Shown here one piece after another: positions 8,086-14,576 of a DNA stretch of 19,044 nt. Under the pieces are notes generated by a model. That model was not told the origin of the DNA and searched no databases. It saw only the letters and a program-made list of their open reading frames with translations. Positions within the stretch are counted from its first letter, which is position 1. Each line of letters starts with the position of its first letter. The translations under genes were made by a program, and so were the position numbers. Origin of the DNA: Porphyromonadaceae bacterium UBA7042 (lineage in GTDB: Bacteria; Bacteroidota; Bacteroidia; Bacteroidales; Muribaculaceae); assembly GCA_002494015.1 (NCBI GenBank), contig DLAR01000106.1, forward strand, positions 1-19,044, read 5' to 3'.

Positions 8086-8089
8086 ATCG

Positions 8090-8545
8090 TTAATTTTCAG
8101 TTGATTCAAACATTATTGATAGTTCTGTGGAGACATCGTCGTTGATTTCGGCCGAGGCAGCCGAGATTTCGGCCCAATCACTCGCCACAAGTTCCATAAT
8201 TTTGTCTCGGTCGTCGACCTTCTGATTGCCTATATAGGCCACACACGCGCCCATATCGGCACTATCGCCACGCACTCCCACGACCTTGAACACCAGCGTG
8301 ACAACCACAGCGACAGCAGCTGCGATTCCGGCCAGACGCATCCACGGGAGCATGACAGGAGTGCGCGACACTCGTTTCTCGGGACGCGAGGCAGCAGTAA
8401 ACGACATTACAGCCAGCGCCTCCTCCACGGCAGGGTCGCCGCTGCCGGCATTTTCAAGCAGCAACTTTCGCAACCGCTGTTCCTGCTGAAGTGTTGTCTC
8501 CCCGGCAAAATACGAGTCGATGAGATGATGAATATCGTTGTTCAT
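8090..8545 (-). CDS. Putative anti-sigma factor, single-pass membrane protein
   Basis: The 151-residue protein has a short cytoplasmic N-terminal region, including IDSYFAGETTLQQEQRLRKL (about 9-28), which resembles the start of Bacteroidetes anti-sigma-type proteins. A single hydrophobic helix follows at about 71-90, then a periplasmic tail with ACVAYIGNQKVDDRDKIM (100-117). I do not see the HxxxCxxC zinc motif, so it would be a zinc-free type. It starts inside the sigma factor stop codon (ATGA, 8542-8545), the classic sigma/anti-sigma arrangement, and this is the strongest reason for the call. Its likely role is to hold the upstream ECF sigma factor at the membrane until an envelope signal releases it. 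The signal is unknown. Confidence 0.68.
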   Translation of the reverse strand: MNNDIHHLIDSYFAGETTLQQEQRLRKLLLENAGSGDPAVEEALAVMSFTAASRPEKRVSRTPVMLPWMRLAGIAAAVAVVVTLVFKVVGVRGDSADMGACVAYIGNQKVDDRDKIMELVASDWAEISAASAEINDDVSTELSIMFESTEN

Positions 8546-9045
8546 TGTCGTCGGTGTTTATTGATGTAACATTGGCGCACAGTGCGTCGCGCTCTTGAAA
8601 TGGCCACCCTGACCGAAGCCTCGGTCATGCCGTAATGCTCGGCAATATCGTCAAATTCCCACCCGTCACACTCGCGGTGAATCAGAATCTCGCGGTCTCT
8701 CGCGGAGAGGGAGGCCGAAATCAGGGTGTTGACCTCCTCTACCAACTCTTGCGAAGGGGGCGACGTGCCGGTGTCGTCGGGCCGGTCCGAGCTCTCGTCG
8801 AGCGGGTCAGTGGGGCGAGACTGCCGCTGCCGGAGAGAGTCGATACAGATGTTCCGCACCGTCGTTACCGAGACTCCCTCGGCCTCACTCTCGCCACTGA
8901 GCCTGTCGCGACGCTGCCACAACCGGCAGAACGCCTCCTGAACAGCGTCGTCGGCATCATCGTCACTCTCCAGCAACCGTCGCGCTGTAGAGTGAAGCCT
9001 CGGCCTGAGCCGTGTAAAAACCGATGTCAGTAAATCAAGTGCCAT
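8542..9045 (-). CDS. ECF-type RNA polymerase sigma factor
   Basis: This 167-residue protein has the two-domain layout of ECF (group 4) sigma factors. Region 2 occupies about residues 5-75, with DDADDAVQEAFCRLW (28-42), the core-binding and -10 recognition helix region. A variable acidic/Ser-rich linker (80-105) follows, then region 4 at about 112-162: LSARDREILIHRECDGWEF, then the helix-turn-helix DIAEHYGMTEASVRVAISRARR for -35 recognition. It heads an operon of sigma, anti-sigma candidate, small secreted protein and two barrel-like proteins, so it probably controls its own operon and other envelope genes. An isolated -7 match lies at 9081-9088; no housekeeping -33 partner is visible, which would fit autoregulation through a different promoter type. 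Confidence 0.92.
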   Translation of the reverse strand: MALDLLTSVFTRLRPRLHSTARRLLESDDDADDAVQEAFCRLWQRRDRLSGESEAEGVSVTTVRNICIDSLRQRQSRPTDPLDESSDRPDDTGTSPPSQELVEEVNTLISASLSARDREILIHRECDGWEFDDIAEHYGMTEASVRVAISRARRTVRQCYINKHRRQ

Positions 9046-9080
9046 TACAACCTGAAGACGTAACGATAATGATTTTGTAA

Positions 9081-9088
9081 CAAAAATA
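9081..9088 (-). promoter_or_regulatory. Possible -7 element before the ECF sigma factor gene
   Basis: Read on the - strand the bases are TATTTTTG, a TAnnTTTG match 35 bases before the sigma factor ATG. No TTG lies 19-21 bases further upstream because that space is filled by the terminator hairpin at 9093-9142. It may be chance in an AT-rich spacer, or part of an alternative promoter. Confidence 0.3.
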
Positions 9089-9092
9089 TTGC

Positions 9093-9142
9093 AAAAAAAT
9101 GAGCCGCCGACAGATAGACTGACACTATCTGCCTGCGGCTCA
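9093..9142 (-). terminator. Strong intrinsic terminator downstream of hpf
   Basis: TGAGCCGC (9100-9107) pairs with GCGGCTCA (9135-9142), and CAGATAG (9111-9117) with CTATCTG (9125-9131), leaving a 7-base loop and a small internal mismatch. On the - strand the hairpin is followed directly by seven Ts (9099-9093). This ends the xerC-hpf transcript and insulates it from the sigma operon. Confidence 0.85.
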
Positions 9143-9179
9143 GCGATAAATACGGTGAAACAACAGTGAATCGTTAACA

Positions 9180-9238
9180 GCGAAAGGTAAAGATTATACC
9201 TTTTTTATCTGTTATCTGATTTGTTATCTTTCACCTTA
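9180..9238. repeat. Intergenic degenerate repeat, copy C
   Basis: This copy lies directly after the hpf stop codon (9236-9238, - strand). On the - strand it aligns over about 45 bases with copy B: AGATAACAAAT, then AACAGATAA, then a GG(C/T)AT(T/A)ATCTT(C/T)ACCTTTC end. AAGGTA (9185-9190) and TACCTT (9198-9203) form a 6-bp stem on the + strand followed by more Ts, so it can also fold. It belongs to the same family as copies A and B. Confidence 0.55.
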
Positions 9239-9529
9239 ATTCTTGCCCTTGATTTTCTCAAGCTGGCGGCTGATTGCATCGAGGCACAAATCCACGGCTT
9301 CTTCAAAAGTATCGGCAGTCTTGTCGGCGACAATGTCGTTGCACTGCGGGACTACCGCGAGGATTATAACCTGCTTGTTGAGCGATGTCTCAGGCTTGAC
9401 TACTTTCAGTGTTACCTCAACGGTGTTTATTGCCGGAAATCGGCGCACGAGGCGGTCGACCTTCTTATTTATAAACTCTGTCAGCTTTGCAGTGATGTCA
9501 AAGTGGATGGCTTTAATCTGAATGTCCAT
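9236..9529 (-). CDS. hpf: Ribosome hibernation-promoting factor (HPF/RaiA, short form)
   Basis: The 97-residue protein is a single HPF/YfiA-type domain: start MDIQIKAIHFDITAKL, basic helix INKKVDRLVRRF (20-31), strand VEVTLKVVKP (38-47), second strand and then a C-terminal helix TFEEAVDLCLDAISRQLEKIKGK (74-96). It binds the 30S subunit in the tRNA and mRNA channel and silences ribosomes in slow growth or stress. It lacks the long C-terminal dimerisation domain of long HPF. The ATG is one base after the xerC stop and has a full AGGAGG Shine-Dalgarno (9535-9540) five bases upstream, inside the xerC coding end. A strong terminator follows. The xerC-hpf pairing is familiar in Bacteroidales. Confidence 0.93.
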   Translation of the reverse strand: MDIQIKAIHFDITAKLTEFINKKVDRLVRRFPAINTVEVTLKVVKPETSLNKQVIILAVVPQCNDIVADKTADTFEEAVDLCLDAISRQLEKIKGKN

Positions 9530-9530
9530 A

Positions 9531-10454
9531 TTATCCTCCTTTTTTTAATGCACGCGGATGTGCAAGTTGATAATTTTGTTTTAATTCTCTATAAGTTATA
9601 TGAGTATACACTTGTGTCGAGACAAGCGACGAATGTCCGAGCAATTGCTGTACCGAGGTGATGGGCGCGCCCGAGTTGAGCATGTCGGTCGCAAAACTGT
9701 GGCGCAACACATGCGGGCTGAGGCGCGGGGCGTGCACGCCCGCCTCGAGCATCCTCGCGTGGACGATGTTGTAGACAGCCTTGCGGTACATGGGGCGACC
9801 ATCCTCCCTGACAAAGAAAGGAGCCTCGGGGTCACGCGGTGATATGGCGGTGGAGGGAGAGGAATCACGAAGTGTGCGGTAGCAGTTTATCATCTCGGTC
9901 AGTTCCTCACCATAAGGGATGAGTCTGTCTTTATTACGCTTGCCGTGCACTTTTAGTTCACCCTTGGCATTGTTGACATTCATGTCGCGGAGCGAAATCA
10001 GCTCGCTGCACCTCATCCCGGTAGAATAGAGCATGTCGACGATGAGCCGGTTGCGCAATTCGGTGAAATCACCGTGGTCATAATCTGTATCACCGACCAT
10101 CTCGTTGGTTTCGGTCTCGCGGATGTAGACAGGCAGCTCCTTGCGTCCACGGGCAAGCTGAAGGTCGGCAGCCGGATTGCTTTTCAGACCGTGGTTACGC
10201 ATCATATACCTAAAAAATGCCCTGACCGCCTGAACTTTCCGCTTGATTGAGCGCGCCGACAGGCCCTGTTTCGCAAGATGGGCAATCCACACCCTGAGGT
10301 CGCCGGTCGTCATATCGGTCGGATTCAGAGCCTCCGGATTACCCGAGGTGGCAAAGTCAGCCCATTGCTCCAAGTCTCTCCGATAAGCCTCGACCGTGTT
10401 GACCGAGCTGTTAAGCTCCAGCTTCAGATATGTGATAAAATCATCTATCAACAT
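9531..10454 (-). CDS. xerC: Tyrosine recombinase XerC/XerD
   Basis: The 307-residue protein has the full Xer layout. An N-terminal SAM-like core-binding domain (1-90, FITYLKLELNSSVNTVEAYRRDL) precedes a C-terminal catalytic domain (about 108-300). The catalytic set is complete: Arg148 in STGMRCSEL, Lys172 or 175 in HGKRNKDR, His248 and Arg251 in HVLRHSFAT, His274 in LLGHSS and the nucleophile Tyr283 in VYTHITY. Xer recombinases resolve chromosome dimers at dif. Length and placement before hpf support a housekeeping Xer rather than a mobile-element integrase, and no attachment-site duplication or cargo is seen nearby. XerC and XerD cannot be separated with certainty from one sequence. Confidence 0.9.
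   Translation of the reverse strand: MLIDDFITYLKLELNSSVNTVEAYRRDLEQWADFATSGNPEALNPTDMTTGDLRVWIAHLAKQGLSARSIKRKVQAVRAFFRYMMRNHGLKSNPAADLQLARGRKELPVYIRETETNEMVGDTDYDHGDFTELRNRLIVDMLYSTGMRCSELISLRDMNVNNAKGELKVHGKRNKDRLIPYGEELTEMINCYRTLRDSSPSTAISPRDPEAPFFVREDGRPMYRKAVYNIVHARMLEAGVHAPRLSPHVLRHSFATDMLNSGAPITSVQQLLGHSSLVSTQVYTHITYRELKQNYQLAHPRALKKGG
9535..9540 (-). promoter_or_regulatory. Strong Shine-Dalgarno for hpf, embedded in the xerC end
   Basis: On the - strand AGGAGG lies five bases before the hpf ATG and encodes part of the terminal Gly-Gly of XerC. Bacteroidetes genes rarely use a full Shine-Dalgarno, so a perfect one here, with a one-base gap between genes, points to high or coupled translation of hpf. 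Confidence 0.75.
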
Positions 10455-10539
10455 GACGCGGTGTTTTTAACAATTGCGAATTTAAATAATTATTTTGACA
10501 AAAACAACATTTCCCGCAATGAAATTTATTACGTCGGCT

Positions 10540-10575
10540 CAAATATATGTAAATCTGTTAGTTTTGCGTGTCAAA
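10540..10575 (-). promoter_or_regulatory. Possible promoter of xerC-hpf
   Basis: TATATTTG on the - strand (10547-10540) is a good -7 element. The nearest TTTG upstream (10575-10572) gives a 24-base spacer, longer than usual, and overlaps the stop codon of the HAD gene. Transcription would begin near 10534, giving an AT-rich leader of about 80 bases before xerC. Confidence 0.4.
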
Positions 10576-11353
10576 TTACCCCGTAATACTTCAGGGCGTT
10601 GTAGATGCCGTTGTCGTCGACCGATGTAGTCACATAGTCGGCGGCGGGGAGGAGGACAGCGTTGGAGTTGCCCATCGCCACACCCGTGCCCGCGGCCTGT
10701 ATGATTGACAGGTCATTTCCGCCGTCGCCGAACGCCATCGTTTCATCCAGTGAAAATCCCCGGTAAGCGGCAATAGCTCTCAACCCTTCGGCCTTGCAGA
10801 CTCCTTGCGCCGTCATGTCGAGAAAATCAGGATACCAACGCCCCGACTCCAGATAGTGGCTTTTGCCGATGACCTCGGGTTCCTGCGCCTCGGTTATAAA
10901 AGGTGTCAATTGCAATATCGGCTGGGAAAGCACCTTTTCAAGCGGGGTTTCGAGACCCACGTCGGGCACATTAAGCAGAACGTTGAATATCCACAGACTT
11001 TTTTCATCGGGGTTTATCATCGTCATATCCGTTTCTCCGACCACGATGCATGCGACCCCGTGCTCGTCACATTTCGCAACGATGCGCTTCACCTCGTGCA
11101 ACGGTATGGGAGAACAGGAAATTACCTTGTCACCTATAAAGCAATACGCACCGTTGGCGGTGATATACCCGTCAATCAAGTGCTTGATTTCATCAAGGTT
11201 ATTGATGATTGCAAACGGTCGGCCTGTGGAGATATACACCTCTACCCCGGCCTTTTTAGCGAGGGTCAGAGCCTCGATGGTAGATTCGGGAACATGGTGA
11301 GTATTGAAACTGACAAGCGTCCCGTCAATGTCAAAAAACAGTGCTTTAATCAT
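10571..11353 (-). CDS. Cof-type HAD-IIB family phosphatase
   Basis: This 260-residue HAD-superfamily hydrolase has all four motifs: FFDIDGTLV (6-14, with nucleophile Asp8 and acid/base Asp10), ISTGRP (41-46), a Lys in GVCKAEGL before the last motif, and MAFGDGGNDLSII (207-219, with the Mg2+-binding aspartates). The large cap domain between motifs II and III (about 85-180) is the Cof/YbiV C2 type. Such enzymes dephosphorylate sugar phosphates, FMN-like or other small phosphorylated metabolites; the substrate cannot be predicted. The ATG is the only sensible start because the first motif begins at residue 6. A promoter at 11358-11388 ends just five bases before it, so the mRNA may be nearly leaderless. 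Confidence 0.9.
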   Translation of the reverse strand: MIKALFFDIDGTLVSFNTHHVPESTIEALTLAKKAGVEVYISTGRPFAIINNLDEIKHLIDGYITANGAYCFIGDKVISCSPIPLHEVKRIVAKCDEHGVACIVVGETDMTMINPDEKSLWIFNVLLNVPDVGLETPLEKVLSQPILQLTPFITEAQEPEVIGKSHYLESGRWYPDFLDMTAQGVCKAEGLRAIAAYRGFSLDETMAFGDGGNDLSIIQAAGTGVAMGNSNAVLLPAADYVTTSVDDNGIYNALKYYGVI

Positions 11354-11357
11354 ACCG

Positions 11358-11388
11358 CAAAGGTAACACCATCCCCGCGATTTAGCAA
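11358..11388 (-). promoter_or_regulatory. Promoter almost abutting the HAD phosphatase start codon
   Basis: On the - strand TTG (11388-11386) and TACCTTTG (11365-11358) are separated by exactly 20 bases, a textbook Bacteroidetes -33/-7 pair. The -7 element ends four bases before the ATG at 11353, so transcription would begin at or next to the start codon. Confidence 0.68.
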
Positions 11389-11403
11389 GAAAAAATCCGC
11401 AAT

Positions 11404-12207
11404 CTATCGACTCTTATAAGGCGGACGCCACTCCTCCCTCTTGCCCGGAACCTTGACTGATGCCTTGATTCCGTCAAGTCGGAATTCAATTTGGAGCGTG
11501 TACCACACGTTTACAGGGTGGTCGTTTATTGTCCCGGGAATAAATTCAGGGAGTGACTTTACCAATCTTACAGCCTCTTTGTCAAGGTCGGGATGTTTAC
11601 CTCTCACAACCTTGACCTCCCCTATCTCACCAGTCTTGGTAACGACGAATTGCACTACCACCCGGCCTTGTATATTATTCTCTTTCGCCGTTTCAGGATA
11701 GCGTATATGTTTTTGAATAAAATCAAATAACGCCTTTTCTCCACCCGGGAATGCAGGTCTTTGCTCAGCCACATTAAAAATTCGGTTATCATCAACCGGG
11801 CCTTCCTTAGATTTTATTTCTAAAATTACTTCTTCGCTGACCTCCCCGACAACATTTAAATCAATCTCGCCACGCGTAGTTACAACCGAATCTTTCTCAA
11901 CCGAAAGACATGCTATACTATCTACTGGCTCAGTTGCCGTTGTCGAGTCAACTTTATCAGACGTGCCGCCGCACCCAGTCAGAAAAATCGCGGCCGAGAT
12001 GCCTGCAAGGGCAACCGCCTTTCCCGCCAATTGCCGGGCTGCAAGCTGGCTTTCAAGATAGCGCACTTCCGCCTCGCACTTGGGACACGTCCCCGCACAC
12101 TCACCCTGATAGCGGCACTCCGAGGTTACAAATTCGATGTCGTTTGCATCGGCTATCTGCTGCCTTATTTCCTTCAATATCCGGCATGTCGTTTTCCCGC
12201 GTGTCAT
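11404..12207 (-). CDS. TonB-family energy transducer with Cys-cluster N-terminus
   Basis: From the ATG at 12207 the protein is 267 residues. The N-terminal 60 are polar and hold a cysteine cluster, Cys31, Cys37, Cys41 and Cys44 (C-x5-C-x3-C-x2-C, with GECAGTCPKCEAE), preceded by Cys8. A hydrophobic segment follows (about 63-78), ending in LTGC (76-79), which fits a lipobox. A Thr/Ser/Asp-rich spacer comes next, then a TonB C-terminal domain (about 150-245: PAFPGGEKALFDFI, RYPETAKE, GRVVVQFVV, then a VWYTLQIEFRL end strand). An ATG further upstream (12276) is rejected because the -7 element at 12236-12243 lies between the two. TonB domains couple the proton motive force to outer-membrane receptors. 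The Cys-rich front end could bind a metal. No receptor gene is adjacent. Confidence 0.82.
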   Translation of the reverse strand: MTRGKTTCRILKEIRQQIADANDIEFVTSECRYQGECAGTCPKCEAEVRYLESQLAARQLAGKAVALAGISAAIFLTGCGGTSDKVDSTTATEPVDSIACLSVEKDSVVTTRGEIDLNVVGEVSEEVILEIKSKEGPVDDNRIFNVAEQRPAFPGGEKALFDFIQKHIRYPETAKENNIQGRVVVQFVVTKTGEIGEVKVVRGKHPDLDKEAVRLVKSLPEFIPGTINDHPVNVWYTLQIEFRLDGIKASVKVPGKREEWRPPYKSR

Positions 12208-12235
12208 TTTGTCGTGATTTTTATGGTTTAGATTG

Positions 12236-12243
12236 CAAATATA
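12236..12243 (-). promoter_or_regulatory. -7 element for the TonB-family gene
   Basis: TATATTTG on the - strand matches TAnnTTTG and lies 28 bases before the ATG at 12207. No TTG is at the expected 19-21 base distance, so the -33 part is weak or a regulator assists. It shares the 145-base spacer with the divergent channel-gene promoter. Confidence 0.5.
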
Positions 12244-12292
12244 CGCAAATCGCCGACAATTGCACCATAAAATCAAACATTTAACACACCGA

Positions 12293-12324
12293 TTTGCATA
12301 TTTTCCTCACGGTTAGTATCTTTG
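12293..12324 (+). promoter_or_regulatory. Promoter of the formate/nitrite-type channel gene
   Basis: TTTG at 12293-12296 and TATCTTTG at 12317-12324 are 20 bases apart, an excellent -33/-7 pair. The start site near 12330 leaves a leader of about 23 bases before the ATG at 12353. Confidence 0.72.
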
Positions 12325-12352
12325 TAGAATAAATCACTTCATCACATTTAAA

Positions 12353-13147
12353 ATGCGAACTCCACGGGAAACAATCGAAGCCGCAGCCGAAGTCGGTGCG
12401 GCAAAAGCATCACTATCTCAGAACCGTCCGGGCCGACTGATGGTATCATCCTTTTTTGCGGGATGCTACATCGCCCTCGGAGGCATACTGTCGCTGATTG
12501 TAGGATTCGGATTCCCCGAAATCACAGCCGGCAACCCCTCGCTGCAACGCCTGCTTAGCGGCGCGATGTTCCCAATCGGACTGATACTGGTCGTCATCCT
12601 CGGCGCAGAGCTTTTTACCGGCAATAATGCCCTGCTCATCCCCTCATGGATAAAGGGTCGCCACTCGGTCGCAGCATTGATACACAACTGGGTGATGGTC
12701 TATCTCGGCAACTTCGTCGGAGCGATGGCATTTACCTTTTTCATGGTCTATCTCTGCGGCCTGACCGCTGCCGAGCCCTACCACTCGGCCATCATCAAGA
12801 TCGCCACCGCCAAGGTCTCCATGCCGTGGTTCACGGTGCTGCTCAAAGGCATCGGAGCCAACTGGTGCGTATGCCTCGCCGTGTGGCTCGCCCTGTCGGC
12901 CAAAACCGTCATCGGCAAGATGGCCGGATGCTGGGTACCGGTAATGGCCTTTGTCGCCCTCGGCTACGAGCACTCCATCGCCAACATGTTCTTCATCCCC
13001 CTCGGCATGATGGAGGGAGCCGATATCGCCGTCGGGACAGCCCTGTGGGCCAACCTTCTCCCCGCCACGATAGGCAACATCATCGGCGGCGCCCTCATGG
13101 TCGGTGCCTCCCACGCCTACATCCACTTCGCCCCCGCCAAGAATTAA
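12353..13147 (+). CDS. Formate/nitrite transporter (FNT) family channel
   Basis: The 264-residue protein has six predicted membrane helices after a short N-terminal amphipathic helix (TPRETIEAAAEVGAAKASL), as in FNT pentameric channels. Family marks include GCYIALGGILSLIVG (37-51), GAELFTGNNALL (84-95, the first half-helix break) and GYEHSIANMFFIPLGM (203-218), where the conserved channel histidine and the NMF-like second break sit. FNT proteins move formate, nitrite or hydrosulfide across the inner membrane. In a fermenting anaerobe formate export is a natural guess, but no formate lyase or nitrite reductase gene is adjacent, so the substrate is open; the N-terminus looks closer to FdhC/NirC-type members than to E. 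coli FocA. It is monocistronic, with its own promoter and a terminator at 13169-13201. Confidence 0.9.
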   Translation: MRTPRETIEAAAEVGAAKASLSQNRPGRLMVSSFFAGCYIALGGILSLIVGFGFPEITAGNPSLQRLLSGAMFPIGLILVVILGAELFTGNNALLIPSWIKGRHSVAALIHNWVMVYLGNFVGAMAFTFFMVYLCGLTAAEPYHSAIIKIATAKVSMPWFTVLLKGIGANWCVCLAVWLALSAKTVIGKMAGCWVPVMAFVALGYEHSIANMFFIPLGMMEGADIAVGTALWANLLPATIGNIIGGALMVGASHAYIHFAPAKN

Positions 13148-13168
13148 CATTACAAAGCATGTATAAAA

Positions 13169-13201
13169 TGACGGCCACTGGATTAACTGCTGTGGCCGTC
13201 A
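13169..13201. terminator. Bidirectional terminator between the channel gene and der
   Basis: TGACGGCCAC (13169-13178) and GTGGCCGTCA (13192-13201) form a perfect 10-bp stem with a 13-base loop between two convergent genes. On the - strand it is followed by TTTTATAC, giving a reasonable U-tract for the der transcript. On the + strand the following CTTCTATATATAC is weaker. Confidence 0.75.
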
Positions 13202-13220
13202 CTTCTATATATACTACCTT

Positions 13221-13248
13221 TATTATTTCTCGCGTATTATTTCTCGCG
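13221..13248. repeat. 14-bp perfect tandem duplication across the der stop codon
   Basis: TATTATTTCTCGCG occurs twice in a row (13221-13234 and 13235-13248). The right-hand copy holds the last codons and stop of der (stop at 13237-13239); the left-hand copy is the immediate 3' untranslated sequence. It looks like a slippage duplication at the gene end and does not alter the protein. Confidence 0.85.
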
Positions 13249-14556
13249 CATGAAGACGTTGACGGGGGTGCCGTGGAAGTCCCAGTGCTCGCGAATCTTG
13301 TTTTCGAGATAGCGGCGGTAGGGTTCCTTGACCCACTGCGGGAGGTTGCAGAAGAAGATAAACGTGGGTATAGGCGAGCCTTTCAACATGGTGATATACT
13401 TGATTTTGATATATTTTCCCTTGTTGGCAGGCGGCGGATAGGCGGCGATATCTTCCTGCAGCACGGTGTTGAGCTGCGAGGTCGGGATGACACGCTCCCG
13501 GTTCTTATATACCTCGACCGAGGTCTCGATCACCTTGAAAATGCGCTGCTTGGTGAGTGCCGACGCGAATATAATCGGGAAGTCGGTGAAGGGGGCAAAC
13601 CGCTCGCGGATGGCATTTTCATAGGTGCTGATTGCCGTTTGCGACTTGTCCTGAACGAGGTCCCACTTGTTGACCACCACCACGAGTCCTTTCTTGTTGC
13701 GCTGGATGAGCGAGAAAATGGCCACGTCCTGTGCCTCGATGCCGCGGGTGGCGTCAATCATGAGGATGCACACGTCGCTGGCCTCGATGGCGCGTATAGA
13801 ACGGATTACCGAATAGTATTCAATATCCTCGTTCACCTTGTTTTTCTTGCGGATACCGGCTGTATCGACAAGGTAGAAGTCAAAGCCAAACTTGTTGTAG
13901 CGCGTATAGATGCTGTCGCGTGTCGTCCCGGCTATGTCAGTAACGATGTGACGGTCTTCGTCAATAAACGCATTAATCAGTGATGATTTTCCGGCATTAG
14001 GACGGCCAACGATGCAGAACTTGGGGATGTTTTCCAAGTACTCGGCCTCCTCGTCATCTTTTTCAGGCAGTTTCCTGACCACTTCGTCAAGGAGATCGCC
14101 TGTGCCGTAACCGCTGACAGCCGATACCCCGTAGGGGTCACCGAGGCCCAGACTGTAAAACTCGGCGATATTGTAGATACTGTCACCCGCATCGACCTTA
14201 TTGGCCACAAGGAGAACCGGTTTGGTTGACCGGCGCAGTATCTGCGCCACTTGGTCATCAAGGTCAGTAACCCCGTTCATGGCATCGACCACGAAAAGGA
14301 TTTCGTCGGCCTGCTCGATAGCAAGTTTCACCTGCTTGTTGATTTCCGATTCAAAGACATCCTCGGAGTTCACTACCCAACCGCCGGTATCGACGATTGA
14401 AAATTCCTTGCCGTTCCAGTCGACTTTGCCATACTGGCGGTCACGGGTCGTACCCGCAGTATCATCGACAATCGCTGTGCGCGACTGGGTCAGGCGGTTA
14501 AACAGTGTCGACTTGCCCACGTTGGGGCGGCCGACTATAGCAATCATTTGTCCCAT
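13237..14556 (-). CDS. der: Ribosome biogenesis GTPase Der (EngA)
   Basis: The 439-residue protein has two tandem GTPase domains and a C-terminal KH-like domain, the unique layout of Der. In domain one: GRPNVGKST (9-17), DTGG (56-59) and NKVD (119-122). In domain two: GRPNAGKSS (184-192), DTAG (231-234) and NKWD (296-299). An acidic linker (KDDEEAEYLE) lies between them at 166-175. Der is an essential assembly factor for the 50S ribosomal subunit. It follows the YeiH-type gene with a 20-base gap and no clear promoter in between, so it may be co-transcribed with it or have a promoter inside the upstream coding region. The 3' end carries a 14-bp tandem duplication over the stop codon. Confidence 0.97.
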   Translation of the reverse strand: MGQMIAIVGRPNVGKSTLFNRLTQSRTAIVDDTAGTTRDRQYGKVDWNGKEFSIVDTGGWVVNSEDVFESEINKQVKLAIEQADEILFVVDAMNGVTDLDDQVAQILRRSTKPVLLVANKVDAGDSIYNIAEFYSLGLGDPYGVSAVSGYGTGDLLDEVVRKLPEKDDEEAEYLENIPKFCIVGRPNAGKSSLINAFIDEDRHIVTDIAGTTRDSIYTRYNKFGFDFYLVDTAGIRKKNKVNEDIEYYSVIRSIRAIEASDVCILMIDATRGIEAQDVAIFSLIQRNKKGLVVVVNKWDLVQDKSQTAISTYENAIRERFAPFTDFPIIFASALTKQRIFKVIETSVEVYKNRERVIPTSQLNTVLQEDIAAYPPPANKGKYIKIKYITMLKGSPIPTFIFFCNLPQWVKEPYRRYLENKIREHWDFHGTPVNVFMREK

Positions 14557-14576
14557 AATTCTCTGAGATTATGTTA

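Noticed and set aside
8086..8109. Earlier ATG for the small secreted protein
   Set aside because: It adds polar residues before an otherwise clean signal peptide and overlaps the previous gene; it is not fully excluded.
9531..10454. XerC as the integrase of a mobile element
   Set aside because: There are no attachment-site repeats, mobilisation genes or cargo; the pairing with hpf is a housekeeping arrangement.
12208..12276. Upstream ATG for the TonB-family protein
   Set aside because: The stretch contains the -7 element and codes for a Cys/His-rich sequence unlike a TonB start; ATG 12207 is preferred.
12646..13983. 445-codon + strand ORF covering parts of the channel gene and der
   Set aside because: It is another frame of the channel gene followed by the antisense of der, with Arg/Gly/His-rich composition and no domain.
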